This document shows, one piece after another, positions 10,249-21,487 of a DNA stretch of 64,000 nt. The stretch's first letter is position 1. Each line of letters starts with the position of its first letter. This DNA is from Tsukamurella asaccharolytica. Lineage in GTDB: Bacteria > Actinomycetota > Actinomycetes > Mycobacteriales > Mycobacteriaceae. Both the position numbers and the translations under genes were made by a program. The notes beneath the pieces are model-generated. The model saw nothing but the letters and a program-made list of their open reading frames with translations. It was not told the origin of the DNA and did no database searches. The stretch is taken from positions 248,001 through 312,000 of the forward strand of contig NZ_VIGW01000003.1 in NCBI RefSeq assembly GCF_007858435.1, given 5' to 3'.

Positions 10249-11523
10249 ATGCCCAGTCGCTCGCTCACCGACGACGCCCTGGCCGCGATCGACCGTCGGC
10301 TGGCCACCACGGACGACTTCCTGACCCGGAACTACCCGGGCGACGACGGCCGCCGCCAGCCGGTGCACACCGTCTACCTCCCGGCGGATCGGTTCACCCC
10401 GGCCACGGCACGGGAGTGGGGCGAGCAAGGGCTCGCAGCGGCCGACGCCGCCGGCGGCCTCGCGGAGGTCGCGCGCACCGTGGGACTGGAGGATCCGAGC
10501 CTGCCGGACCTGGTGCGGCGCAAGCTGACCGAGGAGCCGATCGAGGACCTGCGGCTCGACTTCGAGGACGGTTACGGCGCCCGCGGCGACGACGCGGAGG
10601 ACGCGGACGTCGCGCGCGCCGTCGAAGCCGTCGCCACCGCAGTCCGCGAGGGGTCGGCGCCCCCCTTCATCGGCATCCGGTTCAAGTGCTTCGAGGCACC
10701 CGTCCGAGCCCGCGGCCTGCGGACCCTGGACCTGTTCGTGAGCGGCCTCGCCGCGGCCGGTCCCCTGCCCGAGGGCCTGACCATCACGCTGCCGAAGGTC
10801 ACCACGGTCGGCCAGGTCGAGGCGATGGTCGAGGCGAGCCGCGCCCTCGAGCGCGCGCTCGGCCTGGATGAGCGGAGCCTCCGCTTCGAGGTGCAGGTCG
10901 AGACGCCGCAGGTCATCCTCGGGGCCGATGGCACCGCGCCCGTCGCGACCCTGCTGCACGCCGCGGAAGGCCGGGTGACCTCGTTGCACTACGGCACCTA
11001 CGACTACTCGGCCTCGCTCGGCATCGCCGCGCAGTACCAGTCGATGGAGCATCCGGCCGCCGACCACGCCAAGAACGTCATGCAGCTCGCCGTCGCGGGG
11101 ACGGGCGTGCACCTCTCGGACGGCTCGACCAACATCCTGCCCATCGGCGATCCCGCCCACGTCGCCGACGCCTGGCGGCTGCACGCCCGGCTCGTGCGCC
11201 GGCATCTGGAGCGCGGCATCTACCAGGGGTGGGACCTGCACCCGGCCCAGCTCGTCACGCGGTTCCTCGCGACCTACGCCTTCTACCGCGACGGCTTCCC
11301 CGCCGCCGCAACGCGGCTGCGGAACTACGTGCACCGCATCGATTCCGCGATCCTCGACGAGCCGGCCACGGCCCGCGCGCTCGCGTCCTTCATCCATCGC
11401 GGCGTGACCTGCGGGGCGGTCACCGCCGCCGAGGTCGCGTCCGCCGCCGAGGTCACCGTCGAGACGGTGCGCGACCTCGCCCTGAACCACCCCACCACCA
11501 TCCAGCCCGAGGAGACCCGATGA
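10249..11523 (+). CDS. DUF6986-type aldolase/citrate-lyase-fold protein
   Basis: A 424-residue protein with the look of the HpcH/HpaI aldolase-citrate lyase (TIM-barrel) fold: a C-C-lyase acid cluster (LRLDFEDGYG), LTITLPKVTTVGQVEAM, RFEVQVETPQVILG with a candidate metal Glu, and LHYGTYDYSASLGI. I recognise it as the DUF6986 type often found beside ureidoglycine and allantoin genes in actinobacteria; its reaction is not established to my knowledge. Its stop overlaps allE (ATGA) and the pair has its own putative IclR operator, so it very probably acts late in allantoin degradation, for example on a ureido- or oxo-acid intermediate. That role is inference. A malate-synthase-like or lyase activity is possible. 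Confidence 0.75.
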   Translation: MPSRSLTDDALAAIDRRLATTDDFLTRNYPGDDGRRQPVHTVYLPADRFTPATAREWGEQGLAAADAAGGLAEVARTVGLEDPSLPDLVRRKLTEEPIEDLRLDFEDGYGARGDDAEDADVARAVEAVATAVREGSAPPFIGIRFKCFEAPVRARGLRTLDLFVSGLAAAGPLPEGLTITLPKVTTVGQVEAMVEASRALERALGLDERSLRFEVQVETPQVILGADGTAPVATLLHAAEGRVTSLHYGTYDYSASLGIAAQYQSMEHPAADHAKNVMQLAVAGTGVHLSDGSTNILPIGDPAHVADAWRLHARLVRRHLERGIYQGWDLHPAQLVTRFLATYAFYRDGFPAAATRLRNYVHRIDSAILDEPATARALASFIHRGVTCGAVTAAEVASAAEVTVETVRDLALNHPTTIQPEETR

Positions 11524-12356
11524 GCACAGCAGCGACGAGCACGGCGCGCCCCTCCTACTATTCGCCGCAGGGCGGCCACCCGCCGCAGACGGACCTCCTC
11601 ACGGACCGTGCCATCGTGACCGAGGCCTACACCGTGATCCCGCGCGGCGTCATGCGCGACATCGTGACCTCCGTCTTCCCCGGCTGGACGAACACTCGCG
11701 CGTGGGTGCTCAACCGCCCCGTCGCGGGCGGCTCGACCACGTTCGCGCAGTCCATCGTCGAGGTCTCCCCCGGCGGCGGCTCCGAGGCCCCGGAGCCCCA
11801 GCCCGAGGTACAGAGCTTCCTCCTCGTCACCCAGGGCGCCCTGCAGGTGACCATCGACGGCGAGGCGCACACGCTCACCGAGGGCGGCTACGCGTACATC
11901 CCCGCGGGCACCACCTGGTCGGTCGCCAACACCGCCGACGGCGCCGCCGTCTTCCAGTGGATCCGCAAGCGGTACGAGCCGCTCGCCGGCCACACGCCGA
12001 AGGTCGCCGTCGGCAACGAGCGGGACATCGAGCCGTCGCCGATGCCTGGCACCGACAACAAGTGGCGCACCACCCGGATCCTGGACCCGCAGGACCTCGC
12101 ATACGACATGCACTGCAACATCGTCACGTTCGAGCCCGGCGCGTCGATCCCGTTCGCGGAGACGCACGTCATGGAGCACGGACTGTTCGTCTTGGAGGGC
12201 AAGGCGGTGTACCGCCTCAACGGCGACTGGGTCGAAGTGCAGGAGGGCGACTACATGTCCCTGCGCGCGTTCTGCCCCCAGGCCTGCTACGCCGGCGGAC
12301 CGTCGAACTTCCGCTACCTGCTCTACAAGGACGTCAACCGCCAGATCGTCCTGTAG
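11520..12356 (+). CDS. allE: (S)-ureidoglycine aminohydrolase (double cupin)
   Basis: Releases ammonia from (S)-ureidoglycine to give (S)-ureidoglycolate, late in allantoin degradation; a Mn-dependent cupin. The 278-residue protein has two cupin repeats. The first is around residues 70-145 (VEVSPGGGSEAPEPQPEVQSFLLVTQG ... YAYIPAGTTW). The second, around 190-270, carries the metal-binding set in GASIPFAETHVMEHGLFVLEGKAVYRL. The N-terminus SYYSPQGGHPPQTDLLTDRA is characteristic of the family. The start at ATG 11520 overlaps the preceding stop. A strong hairpin follows the gene. Allantoate amidohydrolase, which would make its substrate, is not in the window. Confidence 0.92.
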   Translation: MSTAATSTARPSYYSPQGGHPPQTDLLTDRAIVTEAYTVIPRGVMRDIVTSVFPGWTNTRAWVLNRPVAGGSTTFAQSIVEVSPGGGSEAPEPQPEVQSFLLVTQGALQVTIDGEAHTLTEGGYAYIPAGTTWSVANTADGAAVFQWIRKRYEPLAGHTPKVAVGNERDIEPSPMPGTDNKWRTTRILDPQDLAYDMHCNIVTFEPGASIPFAETHVMEHGLFVLEGKAVYRLNGDWVEVQEGDYMSLRAFCPQACYAGGPSNFRYLLYKDVNRQIVL

Positions 12357-12366
12357 CGACTCCGAT

Positions 12367-12406
12367 ACGACGGTGCCCCTCCCGGATCCGGGAGGGGCAC
12401 CGTCGT
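12367..12406. terminator. bidirectional hairpin terminator after allE
   Basis: A perfect 40-base inverted repeat centred on GGATCC, with each arm 20 bases (left arm ACGACGGTGCCCCTCCCGGA). It sits between convergent allE and the racemase gene, which fits a shared terminator. There is no U-tract on either side, as is common in high-GC actinobacteria. Confidence 0.75.
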
Positions 12407-12476
12407 ACTCCGTGGACAGCGACCGGCCGCGGGACGTTCTCCCCGAAGGCCTGTGGCGCGGGCGCGAGCCGGCTGG

Positions 12477-13199
12477 TCACAGGGTGAACGGCCACCCCTT
12501 CACGACCTTGGGCCGCGGCGGGGCGTACGTACGGACCTTGGAGGTGCTCAGCCCCATGCGCACAAGCCCCTCGGCGATCGTCACGGCCGCGCGGACACCG
12601 TCGACGATGGGAACCCCTGTCGCGGCGGAGACCTTCTCCTCGAGTTCTGCCATTCCCCCGCAGCCGAGGCAGATCACCTCGGCGTGGTCGCGCTCGACGG
12701 CCTCCCGCGCCTGGGCCACGATGGCCTCGACGGCCCGCTCGGGCTCGGACTCGAGTTCGAGGACGCCGAGGCCGGAGGCGCGCACCGAGGCGCACCGGGC
12801 GTCGAGGCCGGCCAGCTTCAGCCGGTCCTCGATGAGCGGGACCGTGCGGTCGAGGGTGGTGACCACGGAGTACCTGTGGCCCAGGTACATCGCGGTGGAC
12901 GCGGCTGCCTCGGTGATGTCCACGACGGGCACCTCCAGGAGCTCTTGCAGGCCCTCGCGGCCGTGCTCGCCGTACCCGGCCTGGATCACCGCGTCGTAGG
13001 GGCCCTCGTACCGTGTGATCGCGTCCATGACGGCGATCGCAGCGAGGTACGACTCGAAGTTGCCCTCGCAGGAATCCGCTCCGAACCGCGGTGTGATCCC
13101 CACGATCTCGGTCCCGGGCGAGGCCGCGGAGCGCGCCGAGTCGGCGATCGCGGCGGTCATGGACTCGGTGGTGTTGACGTTGGCGACGAGAATGCGCAT
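12477..13199 (-). CDS. Asp/Glu/hydantoin racemase family protein (allantoin racemase-like)
   Basis: A 240-residue member of the aspartate/glutamate/hydantoin racemase superfamily, possibly the allantoin racemase of this pathway, interconverting R- and S-allantoin. It opens MRILVANVNTTESMT, the usual start of hydantoin/allantoin racemases; ATG 13199 was therefore preferred to an upstream in-frame start. The second catalytic cysteine is present (Cys180 in ICLGCGGMAEL). The first, expected in a motif like ACFGDPG, is replaced: the matching stretch is QAGYGEHG with Gly75. It may be a one-base racemase variant, a maleate-isomerase-like enzyme, or inactive as a racemase. It lies ten bases after the NCS1 permease gene, so they share a transcript. 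Confidence 0.8.
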   Translation of the reverse strand: MRILVANVNTTESMTAAIADSARSAASPGTEIVGITPRFGADSCEGNFESYLAAIAVMDAITRYEGPYDAVIQAGYGEHGREGLQELLEVPVVDITEAAASTAMYLGHRYSVVTTLDRTVPLIEDRLKLAGLDARCASVRASGLGVLELESEPERAVEAIVAQAREAVERDHAEVICLGCGGMAELEEKVSAATGVPIVDGVRAAVTIAEGLVRMGLSTSKVRTYAPPRPKVVKGWPFTL

Positions 13200-13209
13200 C
13201 CGTGGGCTC

Positions 13210-14751
13210 CTAGTGCTTGCTGGGAACGGCGATCGGCTCGCCGGAGACATCGACGAAGGGGCCCTTGCGGTCGGCGACTGCGAGGTACACGAGCGCGCCG
13301 AGGCCCGCACCGATGAACCACGAGTAATTGGAGACGACGTGGAAGGCGGGGACGAAGGCCATGAGGAGCGCCGCGCCGGCGGTGGGCACGAGTGCGATCA
13401 CCGCACGCGGGTTCACGCCGCCGGTGTAGAAGTACGGGGCGTCGGGCAGATCGCAGTACAGGTCGGGCACATTGACCCTGCTCTTGCGGATCAGCCAGTA
13501 GTCCGCCATGACGATGCCGAACAGCGGGCCGAGCAGCGCACCGAGACCGCCCAGGAAGTAGGTGATGACGACGGGCGAGTTGTAGAGATTCCAGGGCAGG
13601 ATGACCAGGCCGATCACGCCCGAGATGAGGCCCGCGCTGCGGAAGTTCAGGTGCTTCGGGAAGAGGTTGTTGAGCGCGTAGATCGGGGCCACGAAGTTGG
13701 CCATCAGGTTCACGGCCACGGTGAGAACCAGCAGGGCGAGACAGGCGAGTACGAGCAGCAGCGTGTTCGGCACCGTCTTGACGATGTCGGCGGGCGACTC
13801 GATGACCTGGCCATTGATCTTGAACTGCGCGCCCGCCAGGGTGATCACGATGGCGCCGAAGAGCAGCATGTTCAGCGGGATGCCGAAGAAGTTCCCGCGC
13901 ACGATGGACTTCTTCGATCTCGCGTTGCGGGTGAAGTCGCAGAAGTTGAGGACGAAGGTGCCGTAGATGGCGACCCAGAGGCTGGCTCCGCCCACGATCT
14001 GGAGCCACATGTCCAGACCGGTCTTGGACTCGGGCGTAGTCCAGGCGATCGACCAGTCCGCCTTGCTGAGCATCCAGACCGCGAGGGCCGCCATCGTGAC
14101 GAGGATGACGGGGCCGGCGAAGGCCTCGTACTTACGGATCATCTCCATGCCGTAGCTGACGATGACGAGTTGGATCACCCACAGGACGAGGAAGGAGATC
14201 CAGCCGAGGGTGGAGAGTCCGAGAAAGCGGTTCTCGTCGAGCGTCGACGCGCCCGGCTCGACCGCGATGATGAGGATGCGCAGCACGACCGAGGCGAGGT
14301 AGGTCTGGATGCCGAACCAGGCGATCGCGACGACGCCGCGGATGAGCGCCGGGATCTGCGCCCCGCGGATACCGAAGGAGATCCGGCTCATCACCGGGAA
14401 GGGCACCCCCGTCTTCTCCCCCATGAACCCGGAGAAGTTCAGCAAGATGAACAAGAACGCACCGCCCAGGCCGAGCGCGAGCAGGATCTGCCATCCGCCG
14501 AGTCCCAGTGCGAACAGGCCGATCGCGAAGGCGTAGTTGCCGAGGCTGTGCACGTCGTTCGCCCACAGGGTGAAGATGTTGTAGCCGCCCCACGTCCGGC
14601 CGGCCCGCTTCGTGGGGGCGAGGTCCTGGTTGTAGAGGCCGGCGCTGAGCCGGTTCAGGGCGTCCACGTCGGGGACCTCCGCGATATCCGCGTCACCGAG
14701 CCGGATCGGATTCGCCTCCGCCGCTACGCGGGGGGTGAGTTCTTCTGTCAT
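13210..14751 (-). CDS. NCS1-family nucleobase/allantoin permease
   Basis: A 513-residue inner-membrane cation symporter of the NCS1 family (allantoin, hydantoin, cytosine, uracil or purines). Family signatures are seen: LYNQDLAPTKRAGRTWGGYNIFTLWANDVHSLGNY at residues about 35-70, and a sodium- and substrate-site region with SRISFGIRGAQIPALIRGVVAIAWFGIQTY. About twelve hydrophobic segments follow, ending in a short hydrophilic tail. The start at ATG 14751 was chosen because the signature N-terminus follows; the frame runs further upstream without homology. Next to the racemase and divergent from allantoinase, with shared operators in between, it is best read as an allantoin or hydantoin importer. 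Confidence 0.9.
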   Translation of the reverse strand: MTEELTPRVAAEANPIRLGDADIAEVPDVDALNRLSAGLYNQDLAPTKRAGRTWGGYNIFTLWANDVHSLGNYAFAIGLFALGLGGWQILLALGLGGAFLFILLNFSGFMGEKTGVPFPVMSRISFGIRGAQIPALIRGVVAIAWFGIQTYLASVVLRILIIAVEPGASTLDENRFLGLSTLGWISFLVLWVIQLVIVSYGMEMIRKYEAFAGPVILVTMAALAVWMLSKADWSIAWTTPESKTGLDMWLQIVGGASLWVAIYGTFVLNFCDFTRNARSKKSIVRGNFFGIPLNMLLFGAIVITLAGAQFKINGQVIESPADIVKTVPNTLLLVLACLALLVLTVAVNLMANFVAPIYALNNLFPKHLNFRSAGLISGVIGLVILPWNLYNSPVVITYFLGGLGALLGPLFGIVMADYWLIRKSRVNVPDLYCDLPDAPYFYTGGVNPRAVIALVPTAGAALLMAFVPAFHVVSNYSWFIGAGLGALVYLAVADRKGPFVDVSGEPIAVPSKH

Positions 14752-14787
14752 GCTGGGCCTTCGTTCGTGCTGGCTGACCTCGAGTGT

Positions 14788-14813
14788 ATTCCGTTGTGCG
14801 GAATTCTTGTTCC
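14788..14813. promoter_or_regulatory. putative composite IclR operator before the permease operon
   Basis: The clearest copy: TTCC (14789-14792), N7, GGAA (14800-14803), N6, TTCC (14810-14813). The left two half-sites sit in ATTCCGTTGTGCGGAAT and the right two in GGAATTCTTGTTCC. It begins 36 bases upstream of the NCS1 permease start. Confidence 0.6.
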
Positions 14814-14953
14814 ACTTGTAGCGATAAGTAAGACCTATCCCGGCCCGGGTGTCAAGACCCATGTCGCATCTCGGAATATGATCGTCACTCGACGGAAACG
14901 ACACCCTTGACGAGTGTCGCAGGTCACACCTACTGTGGCCCCAGGGTTGAGAC

Positions 14954-14976
14954 GAAATTCCATCCAACGGAATTTC
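14954..14976. promoter_or_regulatory. putative IclR operator before allantoinase
   Basis: A perfect inverted repeat with 8-base arms GAAATTCC and GGAATTTC around a 7-base spacer. It contains the TTCC-N7-GGAA pair and the half-site AACGGAA. It ends 18 bases before the allB start and just ahead of the ribosome site GAAGGAG. Confidence 0.6.
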
Positions 14977-14994
14977 TAGCGAAGGAGAACCTGC

Positions 14995-16344
14995 ATGAGC
15001 ACCGACACCGCCGAGTACGACCTCGTGGTCCGCGGCAGCCGCATCGTCACGACCGCCGGCACGGTGGCGCGCGAGGTCGGCATCCGCGATGGACGGGTCG
15101 TCGCCATCGAACCGCTCGGGAACGGCCTCGCCGGGCGCGAGGTCGTCGAGCTGACCGACGAGCAGGTGATGATCCCCGGCCTCGTGGACACCCACGTGCA
15201 CGTCAACGAGCCCGGCCGCACCGAGTGGGAGGGCTTCGAGTCCGCGACGAAGGCCGCGGCCGCCGGCGGCGTCACGACGCTGGTCGACATGCCCCTCAAC
15301 TCGATCCCACCCACCGTCGACCGGGAGGCTCTCCGCATCAAGCGCGAGGTGGCCGGACCCCAGGCCCACATCGACGTGGGCTTCTGGGGCGGTGCGGTGC
15401 CGGGGAACAAGGGCGAGCTGCGGGGCCTGCACGACGACGGCGTCTTCGGCTTCAAGTGCTTCCTACTGCACTCGGGCGTCGACGAGTTCCCCGCGCTCAG
15501 CGTCGACGAGATGCAGGAGGACATGGCGGAGCTCGCCACGTTCGACTCGCTGATGATCGTGCACGCCGAGGACGCCTGCTCCATCGACCACGCGCCCGAG
15601 CCGACCGGCGCCGACTACGCCGGCTTCCTCGCCTCCCGCCCGCGCGGCGCCGAGAACAAGGCCATCGCCGACGTGATCGAGCGGGCGCGGTGGACCGGTG
15701 CCCGGGCCCACGTCCTCCACCTCTCCTCGTCCGACGCGCTGCCGATGATCGCGACGGCGCGACGCGACGGGGTGAAACTGACCGTCGAGACCTGCCCGCA
15801 CTACCTGACACTCCTCGCCGAGGAGATCCCCGCCGGCGGGACCGCCTTCAAGTGCTGCCCGCCGATCCGCGAGGCGTCGAACCGGGAGCTGCTGTGGCAG
15901 GGCCTGCTGGACGGGACGATCGACTGCATCGTCTCCGATCACTCCCCGTCGACGATCGACCTCAAGGACGTCGAGAACGGCGACTTCGGCGTCGCCTGGG
16001 GCGGCGTCGCGTCGCTTCAGCTGGGCCTGCAGCTCATCTGGACCGAGGCGAAGAAGCGCGGGATCCCCCTCGAGCAGGTGCTCGAGTGGATGTCTGCGAA
16101 CCCGGCGAAGCTGGCCGGCATGACCCGCAAGGGCCGCATCGCCCTCGGCTTCGACGCCGACTTCGCGATCTTCGAGCCCGAGGCCGCGCAGGTCGTGGAC
16201 GTGCACCACCTCCACCACAAGAACGCGATCTCGCCGTACGACGGTCGCGCGCTCGCCGGCGTGGTCAGGGGAACCTGGCTCCGGGGCGAGAAGGTCGACT
16301 TCGCCACTCCGCACGGTCGCCTGCTCCGCCGCGGCGAGGCATGA
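14995..16344 (+). CDS. allB: allantoinase
   Basis: Hydrolyses allantoin to allantoate; a binuclear zinc amidohydrolase of 449 residues. His67 and His69 (DTHVHVNEPG) begin the metal site, and FGFKCFLLHSGVDEFP holds the lysine (K154) expected to be carbamylated. HAEDACSI, ARAHVLHLSS with the next His ligands, ETCPHYL, FKCCPPIR and SDHSPST with the metal Asp complete the allantoinase pattern; dihydroorotase and hydantoinase relatives differ in these. A good ribosome site (GAAGGAG) precedes ATG 14995. It is divergent from the NCS1 permease/racemase operon, with a putative IclR operator in front of each. Confidence 0.96.
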   Translation: MSTDTAEYDLVVRGSRIVTTAGTVAREVGIRDGRVVAIEPLGNGLAGREVVELTDEQVMIPGLVDTHVHVNEPGRTEWEGFESATKAAAAGGVTTLVDMPLNSIPPTVDREALRIKREVAGPQAHIDVGFWGGAVPGNKGELRGLHDDGVFGFKCFLLHSGVDEFPALSVDEMQEDMAELATFDSLMIVHAEDACSIDHAPEPTGADYAGFLASRPRGAENKAIADVIERARWTGARAHVLHLSSSDALPMIATARRDGVKLTVETCPHYLTLLAEEIPAGGTAFKCCPPIREASNRELLWQGLLDGTIDCIVSDHSPSTIDLKDVENGDFGVAWGGVASLQLGLQLIWTEAKKRGIPLEQVLEWMSANPAKLAGMTRKGRIALGFDADFAIFEPEAAQVVDVHHLHHKNAISPYDGRALAGVVRGTWLRGEKVDFATPHGRLLRRGEA

Positions 16345-16360
16345 GCCCCGGGCTCTCCGG

Positions 16361-18265
16361 CTACGGACGGCTCGCCAGGATCTGGCTGAGGTAGTCCGGG
16401 GTGCCCTCGATGCGCTGCAGGTGCGGGTAACGCAGGCCGTCGTGGTAGTCGATTTCGATGGTCCGCGTCTGATCGAAGTCCTTCACCTGCAGCCGGATCG
16501 GGGCGGGGTTCGTCTTGGCGCCCTCGATCGCGGCCTCCATCGCTGCCGGCGAGTACGCGGCGTCGTTGACCGCGAGCACCGTCATCCCCGTCCCGACCTT
16601 CGCCGTGAACGCGGGGCCGTCCCATCGGACATCGGTCACCTTGCCCGCGGCGGAGACGTTGAGGCCGATGGAATAGGTGTAGTTGGCGGCCCCGTCCGCC
16701 GCCTTCATCTGCTCGGCGAGGAAGGCGCCCGGATTGTTGTCGTACACCAGCCGCCACCCCGTCTTCTCGACGCTCGAGGCGAACGACTCCTTGCCGTCGA
16801 GGCGATCGCGCAGGTACGAGGCCCAGTCATCGGCGACCACACCGTTCAGTGCCCCGACCACCGCGTCGAAGTCGTAGGTGTTCTGCGTCTTCCACGTTCC
16901 GCCGTCGACTCCGAAGAAGGTGCGGGCGAAGTCGTCGAGCGACTTGGTGTCGTTCGTGAGCTCGCGGATGCGAGCATCGACGCCGAGCCAGACGAGCTGA
17001 CCACCCTGGTAGTAGTCCTCGCTGAGCTGCCAGGACCGGTACGGTTTGGTGCGGCGCTGCGCGATGATCGGGTCGTTCGTGGTGTCCTGCAGGCTCCGCC
17101 AGCTCAGGCCCGGGCGACCGTCCGTGTACGTGGCGACCACGGACGCCAGGGCGTCGCGGGAAACCTCCGCGGGCCGAAGGCCCGCCCGGCCGGTGAGCAC
17201 GTTGCCCCAGTACTGGGTCTGGCCCTCGTACACCCACAGCAGGCTGTCCTGCATCGGGGTGTTGAAGTCCGGCGTCCACAGGTCGGCCGGGCGCCGGAAC
17301 TTGCCGTTCCACGAGTGCGTGTACTCGTGGCCGAGCAGGTCGTCGCTCCCCACCGCTGGATTCCACCCGGTGAAGTAGTCGGTCGGCTCGCCGTTCTCGC
17401 TCGATCGCTGGTGCTCGAGCCCGTTCGAACTGAGTTGATCGGAGAGCGAGAGCAGGAAGTCGTAGTGGTCGTAGTGCTGCGATCCGTACAGCTTGATCGC
17501 CTGCGCGACGAGGGCCCGGTGCTGCTCGATGTGCTCGGGCTTTGCCTCGAGCTGTTCTGGGGCGTCGGCGAAGACCTGCAGCCGCACTGGCACCTCGGCG
17601 CCGGGCGTCAGGTCGATCTGCCTGTGGAAGCGGCCCGCGTAGACGGGCGAATCGACGAGAACGTCGAGCGGGACCGTCCGGTAGTCGACGGTGTCCCCGC
17701 GCCGGCCCGAAACGTCCAGCGCAGTGCCGGCCTCGAATCCCTGGGGGTAGGTCACGCTGGCGGTGAACGGGATGTCGCTCGCGGGCTTCCCCGCGGGGTA
17801 CAGGACCACCGCGTTCCACTGCAGGTTCACCATGTTCGGCGTCATCACCACGCGGCCCTGCGTGCTATCGGTGGGCGTGAGGTACGTGAAGGCCGCGTCC
17901 AGGGTGTCGACGCCGTCGGGCACCGTCACCTTCAGGGCGTAGACGTTGAGCGGGTCACGCTTCCACTCCAGCTTCTTCCCGCCGCCGGAGAAGGTGATGC
18001 CGGCGATCTTGTCGATCGGTCCGGACGGGGAGTGGTTTCCCGGCAGCCACTGCGGATAGAGCAGGGTCACCTCGCCCGCGCTGACAGGGATCGACTGCTT
18101 CACCCCGATGATGCGCTGCGGCAGGTTGGTCACGTCCACCGACACCGTGACGGGCTTCTGCTCGCGCGCGCCCTCCCCCGCGCGGTCCGGCGACCCGCAA
18201 GCCAGCAGGCCCGCCAGGAGAATGATCACGATGCTGACGGCGCTCACGCCTCGAACCCTGGACAT
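16361..18265 (-). CDS. M61-family metallopeptidase, lipoprotein
   Basis: A 634-residue exported zinc peptidase of the M61 (glycyl aminopeptidase) type. The N-terminus is a lipoprotein signal peptide (basic start, hydrophobic core IVIILLAGLL, lipobox LLAC with Cys23). An N-terminal beta domain (residues about 45-230) is followed by the catalytic domain with HEYTH at 313-317 and the third zinc ligand in LLWVYEGQTQYW (Glu347). The C-terminal 150 residues have a PDZ-like pattern (FLAEQMKAADGAANY ... GTGMTVLAVNDAAYSPAAMEAAI). ATG 18265 is supported by GGGAG six bases upstream; a TTG at 18292 is the alternative. It sits where hisH would normally follow hisB and has a palindrome of its own upstream. 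Substrate unknown. Confidence 0.9.
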   Translation of the reverse strand: MSRVRGVSAVSIVIILLAGLLACGSPDRAGEGAREQKPVTVSVDVTNLPQRIIGVKQSIPVSAGEVTLLYPQWLPGNHSPSGPIDKIAGITFSGGGKKLEWKRDPLNVYALKVTVPDGVDTLDAAFTYLTPTDSTQGRVVMTPNMVNLQWNAVVLYPAGKPASDIPFTASVTYPQGFEAGTALDVSGRRGDTVDYRTVPLDVLVDSPVYAGRFHRQIDLTPGAEVPVRLQVFADAPEQLEAKPEHIEQHRALVAQAIKLYGSQHYDHYDFLLSLSDQLSSNGLEHQRSSENGEPTDYFTGWNPAVGSDDLLGHEYTHSWNGKFRRPADLWTPDFNTPMQDSLLWVYEGQTQYWGNVLTGRAGLRPAEVSRDALASVVATYTDGRPGLSWRSLQDTTNDPIIAQRRTKPYRSWQLSEDYYQGGQLVWLGVDARIRELTNDTKSLDDFARTFFGVDGGTWKTQNTYDFDAVVGALNGVVADDWASYLRDRLDGKESFASSVEKTGWRLVYDNNPGAFLAEQMKAADGAANYTYSIGLNVSAAGKVTDVRWDGPAFTAKVGTGMTVLAVNDAAYSPAAMEAAIEGAKTNPAPIRLQVKDFDQTRTIEIDYHDGLRYPHLQRIEGTPDYLSQILASRP

Positions 18266-18288
18266 CGGCAACTCCCGGCCTCCCACAG

Positions 18289-18315
18289 ACAATTTTGTTG
18301 ATAGTACAAAATTGT
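18289..18315. promoter_or_regulatory. AT-rich perfect inverted repeat upstream of the M61 gene
   Basis: 10-base arms ACAATTTTGT and ACAAAATTGT are separated by TGATAGT, in an otherwise very GC-rich stretch, 24 bases before the M61 start. This looks like an operator for an unlinked regulator (TetR or MarR type). It could instead act as a weak hairpin for the his transcript entering from hisB. Confidence 0.5.
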
Positions 18316-18376
18316 TTGCGGGTCCGCCGGTGAAAGGACGATTTCCGCGGCGCTCGGCGCTCGGCGGGCGAGGACG

Positions 18377-19012
18377 CTAGAGCGTGCCCTTGGTCGACGG
18401 GACGCCGGTGACCCGCGGGTCCGGCTCGACGGCGGCGCGCAGGGCGCGGGCGACGGCCTTGAACTCGGCCTCGGTGATGTGGTGCGGGTCGCGGCCGTAC
18501 AGGACGCGCACGTGCAGCGCGATCCGGGCGTTCATCGCCAGGGACTCGAAGACGTGGCGGTTGATCACCGTCGAGTACGGGACACCGGGGTAGCCGCCGA
18601 TGACGGAGTGCACCAGGTACTCCGGTTCGCCCGTGTGCACGGCGTAGGGCCGGCCGGAGACGTCCACGGAGGCGTGCGCCAGCGTCTCGTCCATCGGGAT
18701 GAAGGAGTCGCCGAAGCGGCGGATGCCCTTCTTGTCGCCGAGCGCCTCCGCGATGGCCTGACCGAGCACGATCGCAGTGTCCTCGACGGTGTGATGGGCG
18801 TCGATCTCGACGTCGCCCTGGGCCCGCACGGTCAGGTCGAAGCTGCCGTGCTGACCGAAGGCCGTGAGCATGTGGTCGAAGAAGGGGACGCCGGTGGCGA
18901 TCTCGGTGGTGCCGGTGCCGTCGAGGTTGATCTCCGCCACGATGGAGGACTCCCTCGTGCTGCGCTCGATGCGGGCGATCCGGTCGGTCGTACGGTCAGT
19001 CATCGCGGTCAC
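18377..19012 (-). CDS. hisB: imidazoleglycerol-phosphate dehydratase
   Basis: Dehydrates imidazole glycerol phosphate to imidazole acetol phosphate. The 211-residue protein is the monofunctional bacterial form. Metal-binding signatures are present in both repeats: [24 protein letters not shown] and [15 protein letters not shown] 19012 follows the hisC stop directly; ATG 19003 (MTDRTT) is an equally possible start. It is the last gene of the hisDCB segment: hisH is not next but about 16.7 kb further on, beyond the M61 peptidase and purine genes. Confidence 0.96.
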   Translation of the reverse strand: MTAMTDRTTDRIARIERSTRESSIVAEINLDGTGTTEIATGVPFFDHMLTAFGQHGSFDLTVRAQGDVEIDAHHTVEDTAIVLGQAIAEALGDKKGIRRFGDSFIPMDETLAHASVDVSGRPYAVHTGEPEYLVHSVIGGYPGVPYSTVINRHVFESLAMNARIALHVRVLYGRDPHHITEAEFKAVARALRAAVEPDPRVTGVPSTKGTL

Positions 19013-21471
<2,459 letters not shown>

Positions 21472-21487
21472 GTCACCATTCTATGGG

